Positions 15,313-23,079 of a DNA stretch of 56,196 nucleotides are shown here, piece by piece (positions within the stretch are counted from its first letter, which is position 1; every line of letters begins with the position of its first letter). The stretch is from contig DEIA01000043.1 of the NCBI GenBank assembly GCA_002352225.1, forward strand, positions 68,030-124,225. Direction: 5' to 3'. The notes beneath the pieces are model-generated. The model did not search any database. It was not told the DNA's origin and worked only from the letters and a program-made list of their open reading frames with translations. The stretch comes from Flammeovirgaceae bacterium UBA2786 (GTDB lineage: Bacteria; Bacteroidota; Bacteroidia; Cytophagales; Cyclobacteriaceae). Made by a program: the position numbers and the translations under genes.

Positions 15313-16430
15313 AAAAAGTATTATTTATAGACCGCGATGGTACGTTAATCGTAGAACCGGCTGACGATCCGCAGATAGACAGTCTGAGTAAAGTAAAATT
15401 TATTCCCGGTGTGTTTACCTGGCTCGGCCGCATTGCACGCGAAACCGATTACGAATTGGTAATGGTTACCAATCAGGATGGTTTAGGTACCGCTTCCTTT
15501 CCGGAAGAAACATTCTGGCCTGTTCAAAATCTTGTAATGAACACATTAGCAGGCGAAGGAATTAACTTTACTACTATACATGTTGATCGCTCCATGCCGC
15601 AGGAAAACAAATCTACGCGTAAACCGGGTACCGGTATGCTTACCCCCTACTTTAACAATAAGTACGATCTGGCCAACTCATTCGTAATTGGCGACAGGCT
15701 TACTGATATTGAACTTTCTAAAAACCTCGGAGCGAAAGGTATTTTGATAAATGATGGTTCTCTCACAAATTCTTTGGTTGAAAAAGGATTAACTGAATAT
15801 TGTGTTTTAACTACAACACAATGGAAAGAGATTTACGAGGCTGTTATCCCATCGCGCAAAGCCACCATACGCAGAACAACCAAAGAAACAGATATTACTA
15901 TTACAGTTAACCTGAACGGAACCGGCAAATCAAAAATAAGTACGGGTTTAGGCTTCTTCAACCACATGCTCGATCAGTTAACCCGGCATGGACTAATCGA
16001 TCTGGAAATAAATGTAAAAGGTGATTTGCATATTGACGAACACCATACTATTGAAGACACCGCGCTTGCATTAGGCGATGCTTTCCTCCAGGCCTTAAGC
16101 GATAAAAAAGGTATTGAACGTTACGGTTTTTGCCTGCCGATGGACGACTGCCTGGCACAAGTGGCTATTGATTTTGGCGGAAGACCCTGGTTAGTCTGGA
16201 GTGCTGAATTTAACCGCGAAAAAATTGGCGAGATGCCAACTGAAATGTTTTTTCATTTTTTTAAATCGTTTTCCGACACATCGAAATGTAACCTGAACAT
16301 AAAAGCCGAAGGCACAAATGAGCATCACAAGATAGAAGCAATTTTTAAAGCTTTTGCGAAAGCAATTAGAATGGCAATAAGAAAAGATCCGAGTAACGAC
16401 CAGTTGCCAAGTACAAAAGGAACACTTTAA
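15309..16430 (+). CDS. hisB: Bifunctional histidinol-phosphatase / imidazoleglycerol-phosphate dehydratase
   Basis: A fused enzyme. Residues 1 to about 165 are a HAD-family histidinol-phosphate phosphatase with the nucleophile motif FIDRDGTL (Asp8, Asp10), TNQDGLG (54-60) and GDRLTDIE (128-135). From about residue 183 comes the imidazoleglycerol-phosphate dehydratase domain with FNHMLDQLTRHG (217-228), the metal motif EHHTIED (244-250) and a second copy, EGTNEHHKIEAIFKAFAKA, near the C-terminus. The fusion is of the enterobacterial type and is common in Bacteroidota. The domains catalyse the seventh and ninth steps (numbering varies). The start overlaps hisC by four bases. Confidence 0.97.
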   Translation: MKKVLFIDRDGTLIVEPADDPQIDSLSKVKFIPGVFTWLGRIARETDYELVMVTNQDGLGTASFPEETFWPVQNLVMNTLAGEGINFTTIHVDRSMPQENKSTRKPGTGMLTPYFNNKYDLANSFVIGDRLTDIELSKNLGAKGILINDGSLTNSLVEKGLTEYCVLTTTQWKEIYEAVIPSRKATIRRTTKETDITITVNLNGTGKSKISTGLGFFNHMLDQLTRHGLIDLEINVKGDLHIDEHHTIEDTALALGDAFLQALSDKKGIERYGFCLPMDDCLAQVAIDFGGRPWLVWSAEFNREKIGEMPTEMFFHFFKSFSDTSKCNLNIKAEGTNEHHKIEAIFKAFAKAIRMAIRKDPSNDQLPSTKGTL

Positions 16431-16456
16431 TTATTCCTGAATGTAAATATTGAACC

Positions 16457-17044
16457 TTGAATCTGGCAATCATAAAATATAACGCAGGCAACATTCGGTC
16501 GGTAGCATTTGCCCTTGAACGGCTAGGGCTATCCTATACAATAACCGACCACCCGGAAGAAATAATAAAAGCCGACAAAGTAATCTTCCCGGGGGTGGGC
16601 GAAGCAAACGCAACCATGCGCTACCTCAAAGACAAAAAACTAGATCAGGTAATTAAGGGATTGAGACAACCGGTATTGGGCATCTGTTTGGGTATGCAAC
16701 TGCTTTGCGCTTACTCTGAAGAAAACGACACGCCTTGTCTAGGCATTTTTAACGAGCAGGTTAAAAAATTTCAGCCACACAACCACGAAAAAGTACCGCA
16801 TATGGGTTGGAATTCCATAACCTTCACAGAAAGTTGGATGGACTCTTCCGTAGCCGATAAATTTGTTTACTTTGTGCACAGCTATTATGTACCGGTAAAT
16901 GCCCACACATCTGCTATTACAGAATATATTCAGCCCTTCAGTGCCGCACTTCAAAAAAATAATTTTTTTGCTGTTCAGTTTCACCCGGAGAAATCGGCTG
17001 ATGTTGGAGAAAAAATTTTACACTCATTCTTAAAAGTCACGTAA
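16457..17044 (+). CDS. hisH: Imidazole glycerol phosphate synthase, glutaminase subunit
   Basis: Class I glutamine amidotransferase that supplies ammonia to HisF. The 195 residues hold the catalytic triad Cys77 (GICLGMQLL), His176 and Glu178 (FHPEKS), plus FPGVGEA (44-50). The start must be TTG at 16457. The conserved beginning LAIIKYNAGNIRS leaves no room for a later start, an in-frame stop (TGA, 16451-16453) lies six bases upstream, and no ATG or GTG lies between. It is separated by 26 bases from hisB and 3 bases from hisA. Confidence 0.95.
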   Translation: MNLAIIKYNAGNIRSVAFALERLGLSYTITDHPEEIIKADKVIFPGVGEANATMRYLKDKKLDQVIKGLRQPVLGICLGMQLLCAYSEENDTPCLGIFNEQVKKFQPHNHEKVPHMGWNSITFTESWMDSSVADKFVYFVHSYYVPVNAHTSAITEYIQPFSAALQKNNFFAVQFHPEKSADVGEKILHSFLKVT

Positions 17045-17047
17045 AGT

Positions 17048-17770
17048 ATGCGTATTGTTCCAGCTATTGATATTATTGATGGAAAGTGTGTCCGCCTCAC
17101 TCAGGGCGATTATGGAAAGAAAAAAGTGTATCGCGAAGATCCTGTTGAAGTAGCGCTTGAATTTCAGGATGCCGATTTGGATTGTTTGCATCTGGTTGAT
17201 CTGGATGGCGCTCGCAAAGGCCATGTGGTAAACTGGGAAATAGTACGCGACATACAGGAAAAAACCGCATTGAGTGTTGACTTTGGTGGTGGTGTACAAA
17301 CGGAAGCCGAAGTTGAGGAACTACTGGATTTAGGTGTACATCAGATTAATGTGGGTAGCCTGGCGGTAAAAGAACCGGAAACCTTTAGTAAGTGGTTAAA
17401 GAAATATGGAACTGAAAATTTTATTCTGAGTGCGGATGTAAAGGGCGAAAACGTAGCGATTAACGGGTGGTTAGAAGATACAAAATTCAGGTTGTTTGAT
17501 CTGGCGGCACGTTTTGAAGCCGAAGGCCTCGAATATTTAACCTGCACCGATATTACAAACGATGGAATGTTGGAAGGTCCAAATATCGGACTATATAAAA
17601 AACTGATTAATCGCTTTCCCAGGCTTAAAATAGTAGCCAGTGGTGGTGTAAGTAGTTTAGATGATCTTAAAGAGTTGAAATACGCAAAAGTGTATGGAGT
17701 AATTATCGGCAAAGCAATCTACGAAGGTAAATTGAGCCTGGATGAATTGAAAAGTTTTCAAAAATCTTAA
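17048..17770 (+). CDS. hisA: ProFAR isomerase (HisA)
   Basis: A (beta/alpha)8-barrel isomerase of 240 residues that opens the ProFAR ring to PRFAR. The catalytic aspartates are Asp8 (PAIDIIDGK) and Asp130 (LSADVKG). The two phosphate-binding segments are DFGGGVQTEAE (78-88) and VASGGVSSLDDL in the second half. It starts at ATG, 3 bases after hisH, and hisF follows after 10 bases. Normal length and complete. Confidence 0.97.
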   Translation: MRIVPAIDIIDGKCVRLTQGDYGKKKVYREDPVEVALEFQDADLDCLHLVDLDGARKGHVVNWEIVRDIQEKTALSVDFGGGVQTEAEVEELLDLGVHQINVGSLAVKEPETFSKWLKKYGTENFILSADVKGENVAINGWLEDTKFRLFDLAARFEAEGLEYLTCTDITNDGMLEGPNIGLYKKLINRFPRLKIVASGGVSSLDDLKELKYAKVYGVIIGKAIYEGKLSLDELKSFQKS

Positions 17771-17780
17771 TTGCAATTAC

Positions 17781-18536
17781 TTGCTTACCAAACGCATTAT
17801 TCCATGTCTCGATATAAAAGACGGTAGAACCGTTAAAGGTGTAAACTTTATAAACATTCGCGATGCGGGCGACCCTGTTGAACTTGGAGCATCCTATGCT
17901 AATCAGGGAGCCGATGAATTAGTATTTCTGGATATAGCAGCCACAACCGAAAACAGAAAGACTTTTGTTTCGTTAGTGCGCCAAGTTGCACGGCACGTAA
18001 ATATTCCATTTACAGTTGGTGGGGGAATAAGTTCAGTAGCCGATGTAGCACCCTTGCTGGAAGCTGGCGCTGATAAAGTAAGTATTAACTCGGCTGCTGT
18101 TCGAAATCCTCAATTAATCGATGACCTGGCCAGGGGGTTCGGGTCGCAGTTTGTGGTAGTAGCAATAGATGCCCGAAAAGATTACAATCAATGGATTGTT
18201 CACACGCATGGTGGAAGTAAACCAACTGATAAAAAATTATTTTCATGGGCAAGGGAAGTACAAGATCGTGGTGCAGGTGAAATCTTATTTACCAGCATGG
18301 ATCACGATGGCACCAAACAAGGTTTTGCTATTGATCCTTTAACTAAGTTAAATGAATTGTTGCATGTTCCGGTTATTGCATCAGGAGGTGCCGGCACCAA
18401 AGAACATTTTCTTCAGGCCTTTTCCCTGGGTAAAGCCGATGCTGCATTAGCAGCTTCTCTGTTTCATTTTGGTGAACTCACCATTCCTGATTTGAAAACA
18501 TATTTAAACCATTCAGGTATTTCAATCCGCCTATAA
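17781..18536 (+). CDS. hisF: Imidazole glycerol phosphate synthase, cyclase subunit
   Basis: Cyclase half of IGP synthase, a (beta/alpha)8 barrel of 251 residues that works with HisH to make imidazole glycerol phosphate and AICAR. Catalytic aspartates are Asp11 (IPCLDIKDGR) and Asp130 (VAIDARK). Phosphate loops are TVGGGISS (78-85) and IASGGAGTKEHF. The start codon is TTG at 17781. The encoded N-terminus LTKRIIPCLDIKDGR is the usual family beginning, and no ATG or GTG lies close upstream in frame. Ten bases after hisA. Confidence 0.96.
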   Translation: MLTKRIIPCLDIKDGRTVKGVNFINIRDAGDPVELGASYANQGADELVFLDIAATTENRKTFVSLVRQVARHVNIPFTVGGGISSVADVAPLLEAGADKVSINSAAVRNPQLIDDLARGFGSQFVVVAIDARKDYNQWIVHTHGGSKPTDKKLFSWAREVQDRGAGEILFTSMDHDGTKQGFAIDPLTKLNELLHVPVIASGGAGTKEHFLQAFSLGKADAALAASLFHFGELTIPDLKTYLNHSGISIRL

Positions 18537-18539
18537 AAT

Positions 18540-19139
18540 ATGATAGACCCGGCTCAAATAAATTTCGAAAAGTTGAATGGACTTGTGCCTTGTGTAGTTC
18601 AAGACTTTAAAACCCACAAAGTGTTAATGCTTGGATTCATGAACCCCGAAGCATTAACCAAAACATTAGCAGAAAAGAAGCTTACTTTTTACAGTCGCTC
18701 TAAAAAAAAACTCTGGACTAAAGGAGAAACATCGGGAAATTTTCTTACGCTGGTAAATGTGTGTGTGGATTGCGATAACGATACCCTATTATTTAAAGTA
18801 AACCCGAAAGGCCCTGCCTGCCATACCGGTGCCGACACATGCTTTAATGAAATGAATGAAAGCTCAGGGTTGGAATTTTTAGAAGCCATAATCGCGGAAA
18901 GGAAATTAAATCCTAAACCGGGTTCTTACACAAATCAATTACTGAATGCCGGTATTAACAAAGTTGCACAAAAAGTAGGTGAAGAAGCTGTTGAATTAGT
19001 GATTGAAGCCAAAGACAACAATCGGGAATTATTCCTGGGCGAGGCAGCTGATCTAATGTATCACTATCTGGTACTACTGGCTGCTAAAGGGTACGAACTG
19101 AAAGAGGTATTAGCCGTTTTAAAGGGCCGTCATAGCTAA
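18540..19139 (+). CDS. hisI: Bifunctional PR-AMP cyclohydrolase / PR-ATP pyrophosphatase
   Basis: HisIE fusion catalysing steps two and three of histidine synthesis. Residues 1 to about 105 are the cyclohydrolase, with metal sites Asp77, Asp79, Asp81 (VDCDND) and zinc cysteines Cys78, Cys94 and Cys101 (ACHTGADTC). The pyrophosphatase domain follows, with KVGEEAVELVIEAK (145-158) and GEAADLMYHYLVLL (167-180). At 199 residues it is the normal bifunctional length. It begins 3 bases after hisF and is the last gene of the operon. The next gene is convergent and no terminator hairpin is evident between them. Confidence 0.97.
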   Translation: MIDPAQINFEKLNGLVPCVVQDFKTHKVLMLGFMNPEALTKTLAEKKLTFYSRSKKKLWTKGETSGNFLTLVNVCVDCDNDTLLFKVNPKGPACHTGADTCFNEMNESSGLEFLEAIIAERKLNPKPGSYTNQLLNAGINKVAQKVGEEAVELVIEAKDNNRELFLGEAADLMYHYLVLLAAKGYELKEVLAVLKGRHS

Positions 19140-19147
19140 AGATATTA

Positions 19148-19714
19148 TTACTCCATCGTTTTGGGGTGTAACTTAACATACGTAAGCGTATAGGTAAACT
19201 CCGAATTACCAGAATTTTCTTTGCGAACTCCTTCCAGCATGTCGCGTCTTTCATCGAACGTAAATGTAAACGTTGAAATTTGTTTACGGGACTCAAAATG
19301 TTTGTATATCAATAGATTTGATTCTGTTAGTTTGGTAAATTCTCCCCGTACTGAATAAGAAGGCAATTGAGATTTATCGAGTGAAATTTCGAGGTACTCG
19401 CGATTACCATTATTAGGATCGTGAATGATAGCAACCGTTGAATAGTTTTCTTTTCGTTCTACAATTTTTTCTTTTTCGGTAGAAGCCAGAAATGGTTTAC
19501 CCTTTCGCAGTACAACAACCGAAACCGCATAAATACCTTCAATAGAATTGGTACTTTCTTCTTTATAGATATACCGCTGAACAAGGTCATGAAAATCAAG
19601 CTGCTCGAACTCTTGTTTCTTGTGCTTATACCGAAGCGAATACAGTTTCTCAATAGAGCAAGACGAAAGCGCTATGGCCATAACCCCTAACCCTATTACC
19701 CAACTTTTTTGCAT
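19148..19714 (-). CDS. Hypothetical lipoprotein
   Basis: The ATG at 19714 gives 188 residues beginning MQKSWVIGLGVMAIALSSC, a lipoprotein signal with lipobox LSSC. A further in-frame start upstream would run into the preceding gene and spoil the signal. The mature part is charged and strand-rich (GIYAVSVVVLRKGKPFLAS, STVAIIHDPNNGNREYLEIS, STFTFTFDERRDML) and could be a small periplasmic beta-rich domain. I do not recognise the family. The start is one base after the stop codon of the flavoprotein gene upstream, so the two are almost certainly one transcript. Confidence 0.75.
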   Translation of the reverse strand: MQKSWVIGLGVMAIALSSCSIEKLYSLRYKHKKQEFEQLDFHDLVQRYIYKEESTNSIEGIYAVSVVVLRKGKPFLASTEKEKIVERKENYSTVAIIHDPNNGNREYLEISLDKSQLPSYSVRGEFTKLTESNLLIYKHFESRKQISTFTFTFDERRDMLEGVRKENSGNSEFTYTLTYVKLHPKTME

Positions 19715-19715
19715 A

Positions 19716-21197
19716 TTAAAATTCAATGTCGGAATAAATACCCTTAACACATGCCCGGCACGACAGGCGGCCGCGCAGCGCTGCGGGCTTCAATAATGAT
19801 TTACCCATTAGCATACGCACACACTCCTGAATGCCTTCCGTAATGCTGGGGTGTGGATGCACACACTCAGCCAGTTCTTCTATACCTTTATCCATACTAA
19901 TCAAAACCGCCACAGCCTGAATGGCACTGCTGGCATGCAGCCCCACTACTTTCATTCCTAAAATTTTCATATGGTCATCGCATGTTACCAGTAATTTGAT
20001 AAACCCTTGTGTGTTTCGTTTAGCTATTGCGCGACTAATCGTGCTATATTCAAGTGTTACAACCTTGTAATCAATTCCCTTTTCTTTTGCATGAGTCTCA
20101 TTCATTCCCACTCCTGCTACTTCCGGGCTCAAAAACATGATTGTACTAATATTTTCATACACCAGTTTGCGATCTGGTTTACCAAAAATTCTTTCTACTG
20201 CATACCGGCCTTCCAGCTCCCCCACGTTTACAAGCGAAATATCCGCGGTTAAATCTCCCACTGCGTAGATGTTGGCTATATTAGTCTGCGTATCATTATT
20301 ATCAATTCCCCGTTTGGTTATGTTTATCCCTACTTTATCATCCCAAAGTTCTTCAATGTTGGCCACCCGCCCTACCGATACCAAAGCCTTCTCCACATTA
20401 AATGTATTCCGGCTTCCGTCTGTATATTCCAACAGGTACTCTACTCTGCCGTTTACAATCTTCATTTCCATCAGGCGCGAATTACGATGAATCAAAACGC
20501 CATTGTTTTCCATATTCCGTTCCACAATACGTACCACATCCTCATCCTCAAAAGGTAATATGCGGTCGCCTTTATCAATTAAATGAACTTTGGTTCTTCC
20601 AAACCCACTGAAAATGGTTGCGTATTCGCAACCTATTACCCCTGCCCCAACAATTACCATACTCTCTGGAAAATCCTCCAGGTCTTCAATCCCTTCACTG
20701 GTGAGTACGATCTTTTCGTCTATAGGAAGTTCTGGCAAATACCGGGGTCTGCTTCCGGTAGCCAGAATAATATTTTCGGCATACACAACTTCCCTTCGGC
20801 CGCCATTAATAATTTCTACCTCGTGCGATGAGAGCAGGCGGGCATGTCCCAGCTTATGAGAAAGTAAATTAGAGTAGGCCGAAACATTAAGCTCGCGCAT
20901 ATGTTCTTCCAACAGGTTTAACCGTTCGGCTACAGCTTTACGCACTTCGTTCTGAATTTCTTTAAAACTCACAGAAGGTTCCTGAATATTATACCGTTTC
21001 AGATTTTTTCTAAATGCGGAAGCCTCGCGCGAAAGCTCCCACCAGGTTTTAGATGACAATGCACCGTTAGTAACACCAGCTCCCCCTACCCGGTTCTTTT
21101 CTATAAGTAGTGTGCGCTTTTTAAAATCAAGCGCTCGCATAGCAGCGGCATAACCGGCCGGGCCTGCGCCAATAATTACCAAATCAAATTTCTCCAT
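19716..21197 (-). CDS. Dihydrolipoamide dehydrogenase-fold flavoprotein lacking the active-site disulfide
   Basis: A 493-residue pyridine nucleotide-disulfide oxidoreductase fold. FAD motif GAGPAG (10-15), NAD(P) motif VIVGAGVIGCEYA (around 180), ATG motif LATGSRP, second FAD motif IYAVGDLTAD, and C-terminal interface with the His449-Glu454 dyad (HPHPSITE). The canonical CxxxxC redox pair is absent: the aligned stretch GGAGVTNGALSSK has Gly41 and Ala46 where the cysteines belong. Instead the C-terminal extension ends with Cys480 and Cys483 (SCRAC), about ten residues from the terminus. So it is unlikely to be a normal dihydrolipoamide dehydrogenase. A transhydrogenase-like or other NAD(P)H-dependent role, perhaps using the tail cysteines as in thioredoxin or mercuric reductase tails, is conceivable. 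It is followed at one base by a lipoprotein gene. Confidence 0.85.
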   Translation of the reverse strand: MEKFDLVIIGAGPAGYAAAMRALDFKKRTLLIEKNRVGGAGVTNGALSSKTWWELSREASAFRKNLKRYNIQEPSVSFKEIQNEVRKAVAERLNLLEEHMRELNVSAYSNLLSHKLGHARLLSSHEVEIINGGRREVVYAENIILATGSRPRYLPELPIDEKIVLTSEGIEDLEDFPESMVIVGAGVIGCEYATIFSGFGRTKVHLIDKGDRILPFEDEDVVRIVERNMENNGVLIHRNSRLMEMKIVNGRVEYLLEYTDGSRNTFNVEKALVSVGRVANIEELWDDKVGINITKRGIDNNDTQTNIANIYAVGDLTADISLVNVGELEGRYAVERIFGKPDRKLVYENISTIMFLSPEVAGVGMNETHAKEKGIDYKVVTLEYSTISRAIAKRNTQGFIKLLVTCDDHMKILGMKVVGLHASSAIQAVAVLISMDKGIEELAECVHPHPSITEGIQECVRMLMGKSLLKPAALRGRLSCRACVKGIYSDIEF

Positions 21198-21287
21198 AGA
21201 ATTAAAGCCAGAATATCAGGCCTACAAGTTACAATTTATAGTGGGTTTTCAAGAACAGGATTATTGCATTAATCTTACCTTTAAGCC

Positions 21288-21875
21288 ATGTTAGAAACGC
21301 TTATTGACTGGGATAAAGAATTGCTGATTTGGTTAAACAGTTTCCATGCCGACTGGCTTGATCCTGTAATGATCCTGATCACCAAAACTGCATTCTGGAT
21401 ACCCCTTTATGGGTTCCTGATCTATCTTGTTTTTAAATCGTATAAAAAGGAAGGATGGTTTATATTAATTGGTGCCGCCCTAACTGTACTACTCTGCGAC
21501 CAGATTACTTCCTCGTTTATGAAGCCATTTTTCGAACGACTGAGACCCTCACACGATCCTACACTTGAAGGATTGTTGCATCATGTTAATGGCTACCGGG
21601 GCGGAAGGTACGGCTTCTCATCTGGCCATGCAGCCAACACGCTAGGCGTAGCGTTGTTTGTGTGGCTTGTATTACGCAGCTATTACAAATGGATAGGGCT
21701 GGTGTTTATCTGGGCTTTAACTATGACCTATACCCGGATTTATCTGGGTGTACACTTTCCGGGCGACATTCTTGTGGGTGGATTAATAGGGCTATTATGT
21801 GGGTGGATTAGCTTTAGCGTTTCGCAAGCACTATTAAAACGATATAGAAACAAAAAAGGACTGCCTCAAATATGA
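21288..21875 (+). CDS. PAP2-family membrane phosphatase
   Basis: A 195-residue integral membrane phosphatase with about five hydrophobic segments. The three PAP2 catalytic motifs are complete: KPFFERLRP (79-87), SSGH (111-114) and TRIYLGVHFPGD (149-160), including His114 as the acid/base and His156 as the nucleophile. Such proteins dephosphorylate undecaprenyl pyrophosphate, phosphatidic acid or lipid A; the substrate here is undetermined. It is divergent from the flavoprotein gene. Its last 18 bases lie inside a hairpin that serves as terminator for the opposing gene. Confidence 0.92.
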   Translation: MLETLIDWDKELLIWLNSFHADWLDPVMILITKTAFWIPLYGFLIYLVFKSYKKEGWFILIGAALTVLLCDQITSSFMKPFFERLRPSHDPTLEGLLHHVNGYRGGRYGFSSGHAANTLGVALFVWLVLRSYYKWIGLVFIWALTMTYTRIYLGVHFPGDILVGGLIGLLCGWISFSVSQALLKRYRNKKGLPQI

Positions 21876-21883
21876 AGCAGTCC
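21852..21883 (-). terminator. Terminator of the DUF937-like gene, overlapping the end of the PAP2 gene
   Basis: Read on the minus strand: GGACTGC, 12-base loop, GCAGTCC, then six T residues. It lies 20 bases after the stop of the gene at 21904 and overlaps the final codons of the plus-strand PAP2 gene. On the plus strand it has no T-run. Confidence 0.8.
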
Positions 21884-21903
21884 AGTATTTGAAGAAAGAA
21901 AAT

Positions 21904-22422
21904 TTATTTCTTTCCAAAAAGCTTACCTGCTAACCCTCCCAAAGCACCCAATGGGTTTGACTTTGAATTGCTACCCCCAGCCAATTGTCCTATAATACTG
22001 GTTACATCTAGATTATTATTTCCGCTCATGCCCCGCATCATGTTTGTCAGGTCAAACGAATTGTCTTGCGGATCATTTGTCTTCTTTACAAGTTGATTCA
22101 TCACCACCGGTAAAAGATTGGATACAATACTTTGGGCTTGCGCAGATGATACTCCAAACTTTGTCGCAAAATTTCCGGCAATCGAAGCAATCATTTGCTT
22201 AACCATGGGGTTGCTGGCAAGGCTGCTTTGGCTGGCCCCACCTTGAAACATAGAGGCAACTTGTTGCAGGTTTCCCTGCCCAACCTGTCCTTTCAGGGTA
22301 TTCATAATTCCACCAGCCACCTCCTGTATGGCAGCATTGTTGAATTGATTGGGAATAGCATTATTCTGAACAATTGCTTTACCTGCATTTTGCTCTACGA
22401 GTTTTACGAGTTGATCTAACAT
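21904..22422 (-). CDS. DUF937-like protein
   Basis: A 172-residue protein beginning MLDQLVKLVEQNAGKAIVQN, rich in Gln, Asn, Gly and Ser, with no signal peptide or transmembrane segment. The pattern of short helices around LVEQNAGKAI, EVAGGIMNTLKGQ and QSIVSNLLPVVMNQLV, followed by a Gly-rich C-terminus, resembles DUF937/YidB-like proteins, which are widespread in Bacteroidota and of unknown function. It is a monocistronic gene with its own terminator downstream. Confidence 0.7.
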   Translation of the reverse strand: MLDQLVKLVEQNAGKAIVQNNAIPNQFNNAAIQEVAGGIMNTLKGQVGQGNLQQVASMFQGGASQSSLASNPMVKQMIASIAGNFATKFGVSSAQAQSIVSNLLPVVMNQLVKKTNDPQDNSFDLTNMMRGMSGNNNLDVTSIIGQLAGGSNSKSNPLGALGGLAGKLFGKK

Positions 22423-22488
22423 AGTTTAGGTTATTTGGTTTTAATTTATTTAAAATAACAAAAGGTAATTCACAGATTAAAAATAGTC

Positions 22489-23073
22489 TCAATGTTTTAA
22501 AAGACGCTTTACATATTTGCCAATCACATCAAACTCCAGATTTACCGAATCACCCGTTTTTAATTTTCCAAACCCGGTGTGTTCGAATGTATATGGAATT
22601 ATAGCAACCGTAAACGAACCTTCCCGGCTATTAAAACAGGTAAGACTTACACCATTCACAGCAACAGAGCCTTTTTCTATAGTTACATTTCCCAAATTTG
22701 CATTGTACTCAACTTCAAACATCCAACTACCTCTTTCATCGGTAACAGATTTAATAATTCCTATCTGATCTACATGCCCTTGTACAATATGACCATCAAA
22801 GCGGCCATTGGCAACCATGCACCGTTCAAGGTTCACTAACGTTCCGGCTTTCCAACTGCGAAGGTTGGATTTTTCAAGTGTTTCGTTAATAGCCGTTACC
22901 CAATGCATGTTTCCGGTAACCTTTATTACGGTAAGGCAAACCCCATCATGCGAAACACTTTGATCTACCTTCAGCTGATTGCTTATTTCACTCTCTATAC
23001 AGAATGTAACATTCGAGTTTTCGGGCTCAATTTGTTTTACCTTTCCAACCGTTTCTATAATTCCTGTAAACAC
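22489..23073 (-). CDS. ribE: Riboflavin synthase, alpha chain
   Basis: Dismutates two 6,7-dimethyl-8-ribityllumazine molecules into riboflavin plus the pyrimidine precursor. The 194-residue protein shows the duplicated lumazine-binding barrel. The first copy starts MFTGIIETVGKV with SHDGVCLTV (about 41-49), and the second starts near FDGHIVQGHVDQIG with the matching VNGVSLTCF. Length is typical. It lies 6 bases downstream of the M20 amidohydrolase gene and is probably co-transcribed with it. No FMN riboswitch fits in the gap. Confidence 0.96.
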   Translation of the reverse strand: MFTGIIETVGKVKQIEPENSNVTFCIESEISNQLKVDQSVSHDGVCLTVIKVTGNMHWVTAINETLEKSNLRSWKAGTLVNLERCMVANGRFDGHIVQGHVDQIGIIKSVTDERGSWMFEVEYNANLGNVTIEKGSVAVNGVSLTCFNSREGSFTVAIIPYTFEHTGFGKLKTGDSVNLEFDVIGKYVKRLLKH

Positions 23074-23079
23074 AAAATT

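Noticed and set aside
19716..21197. Plain annotation as dihydrolipoamide dehydrogenase
   Set aside because: Both redox-active cysteines are replaced and no 2-oxoacid dehydrogenase genes are adjacent, so the fold name is kept but not the activity.
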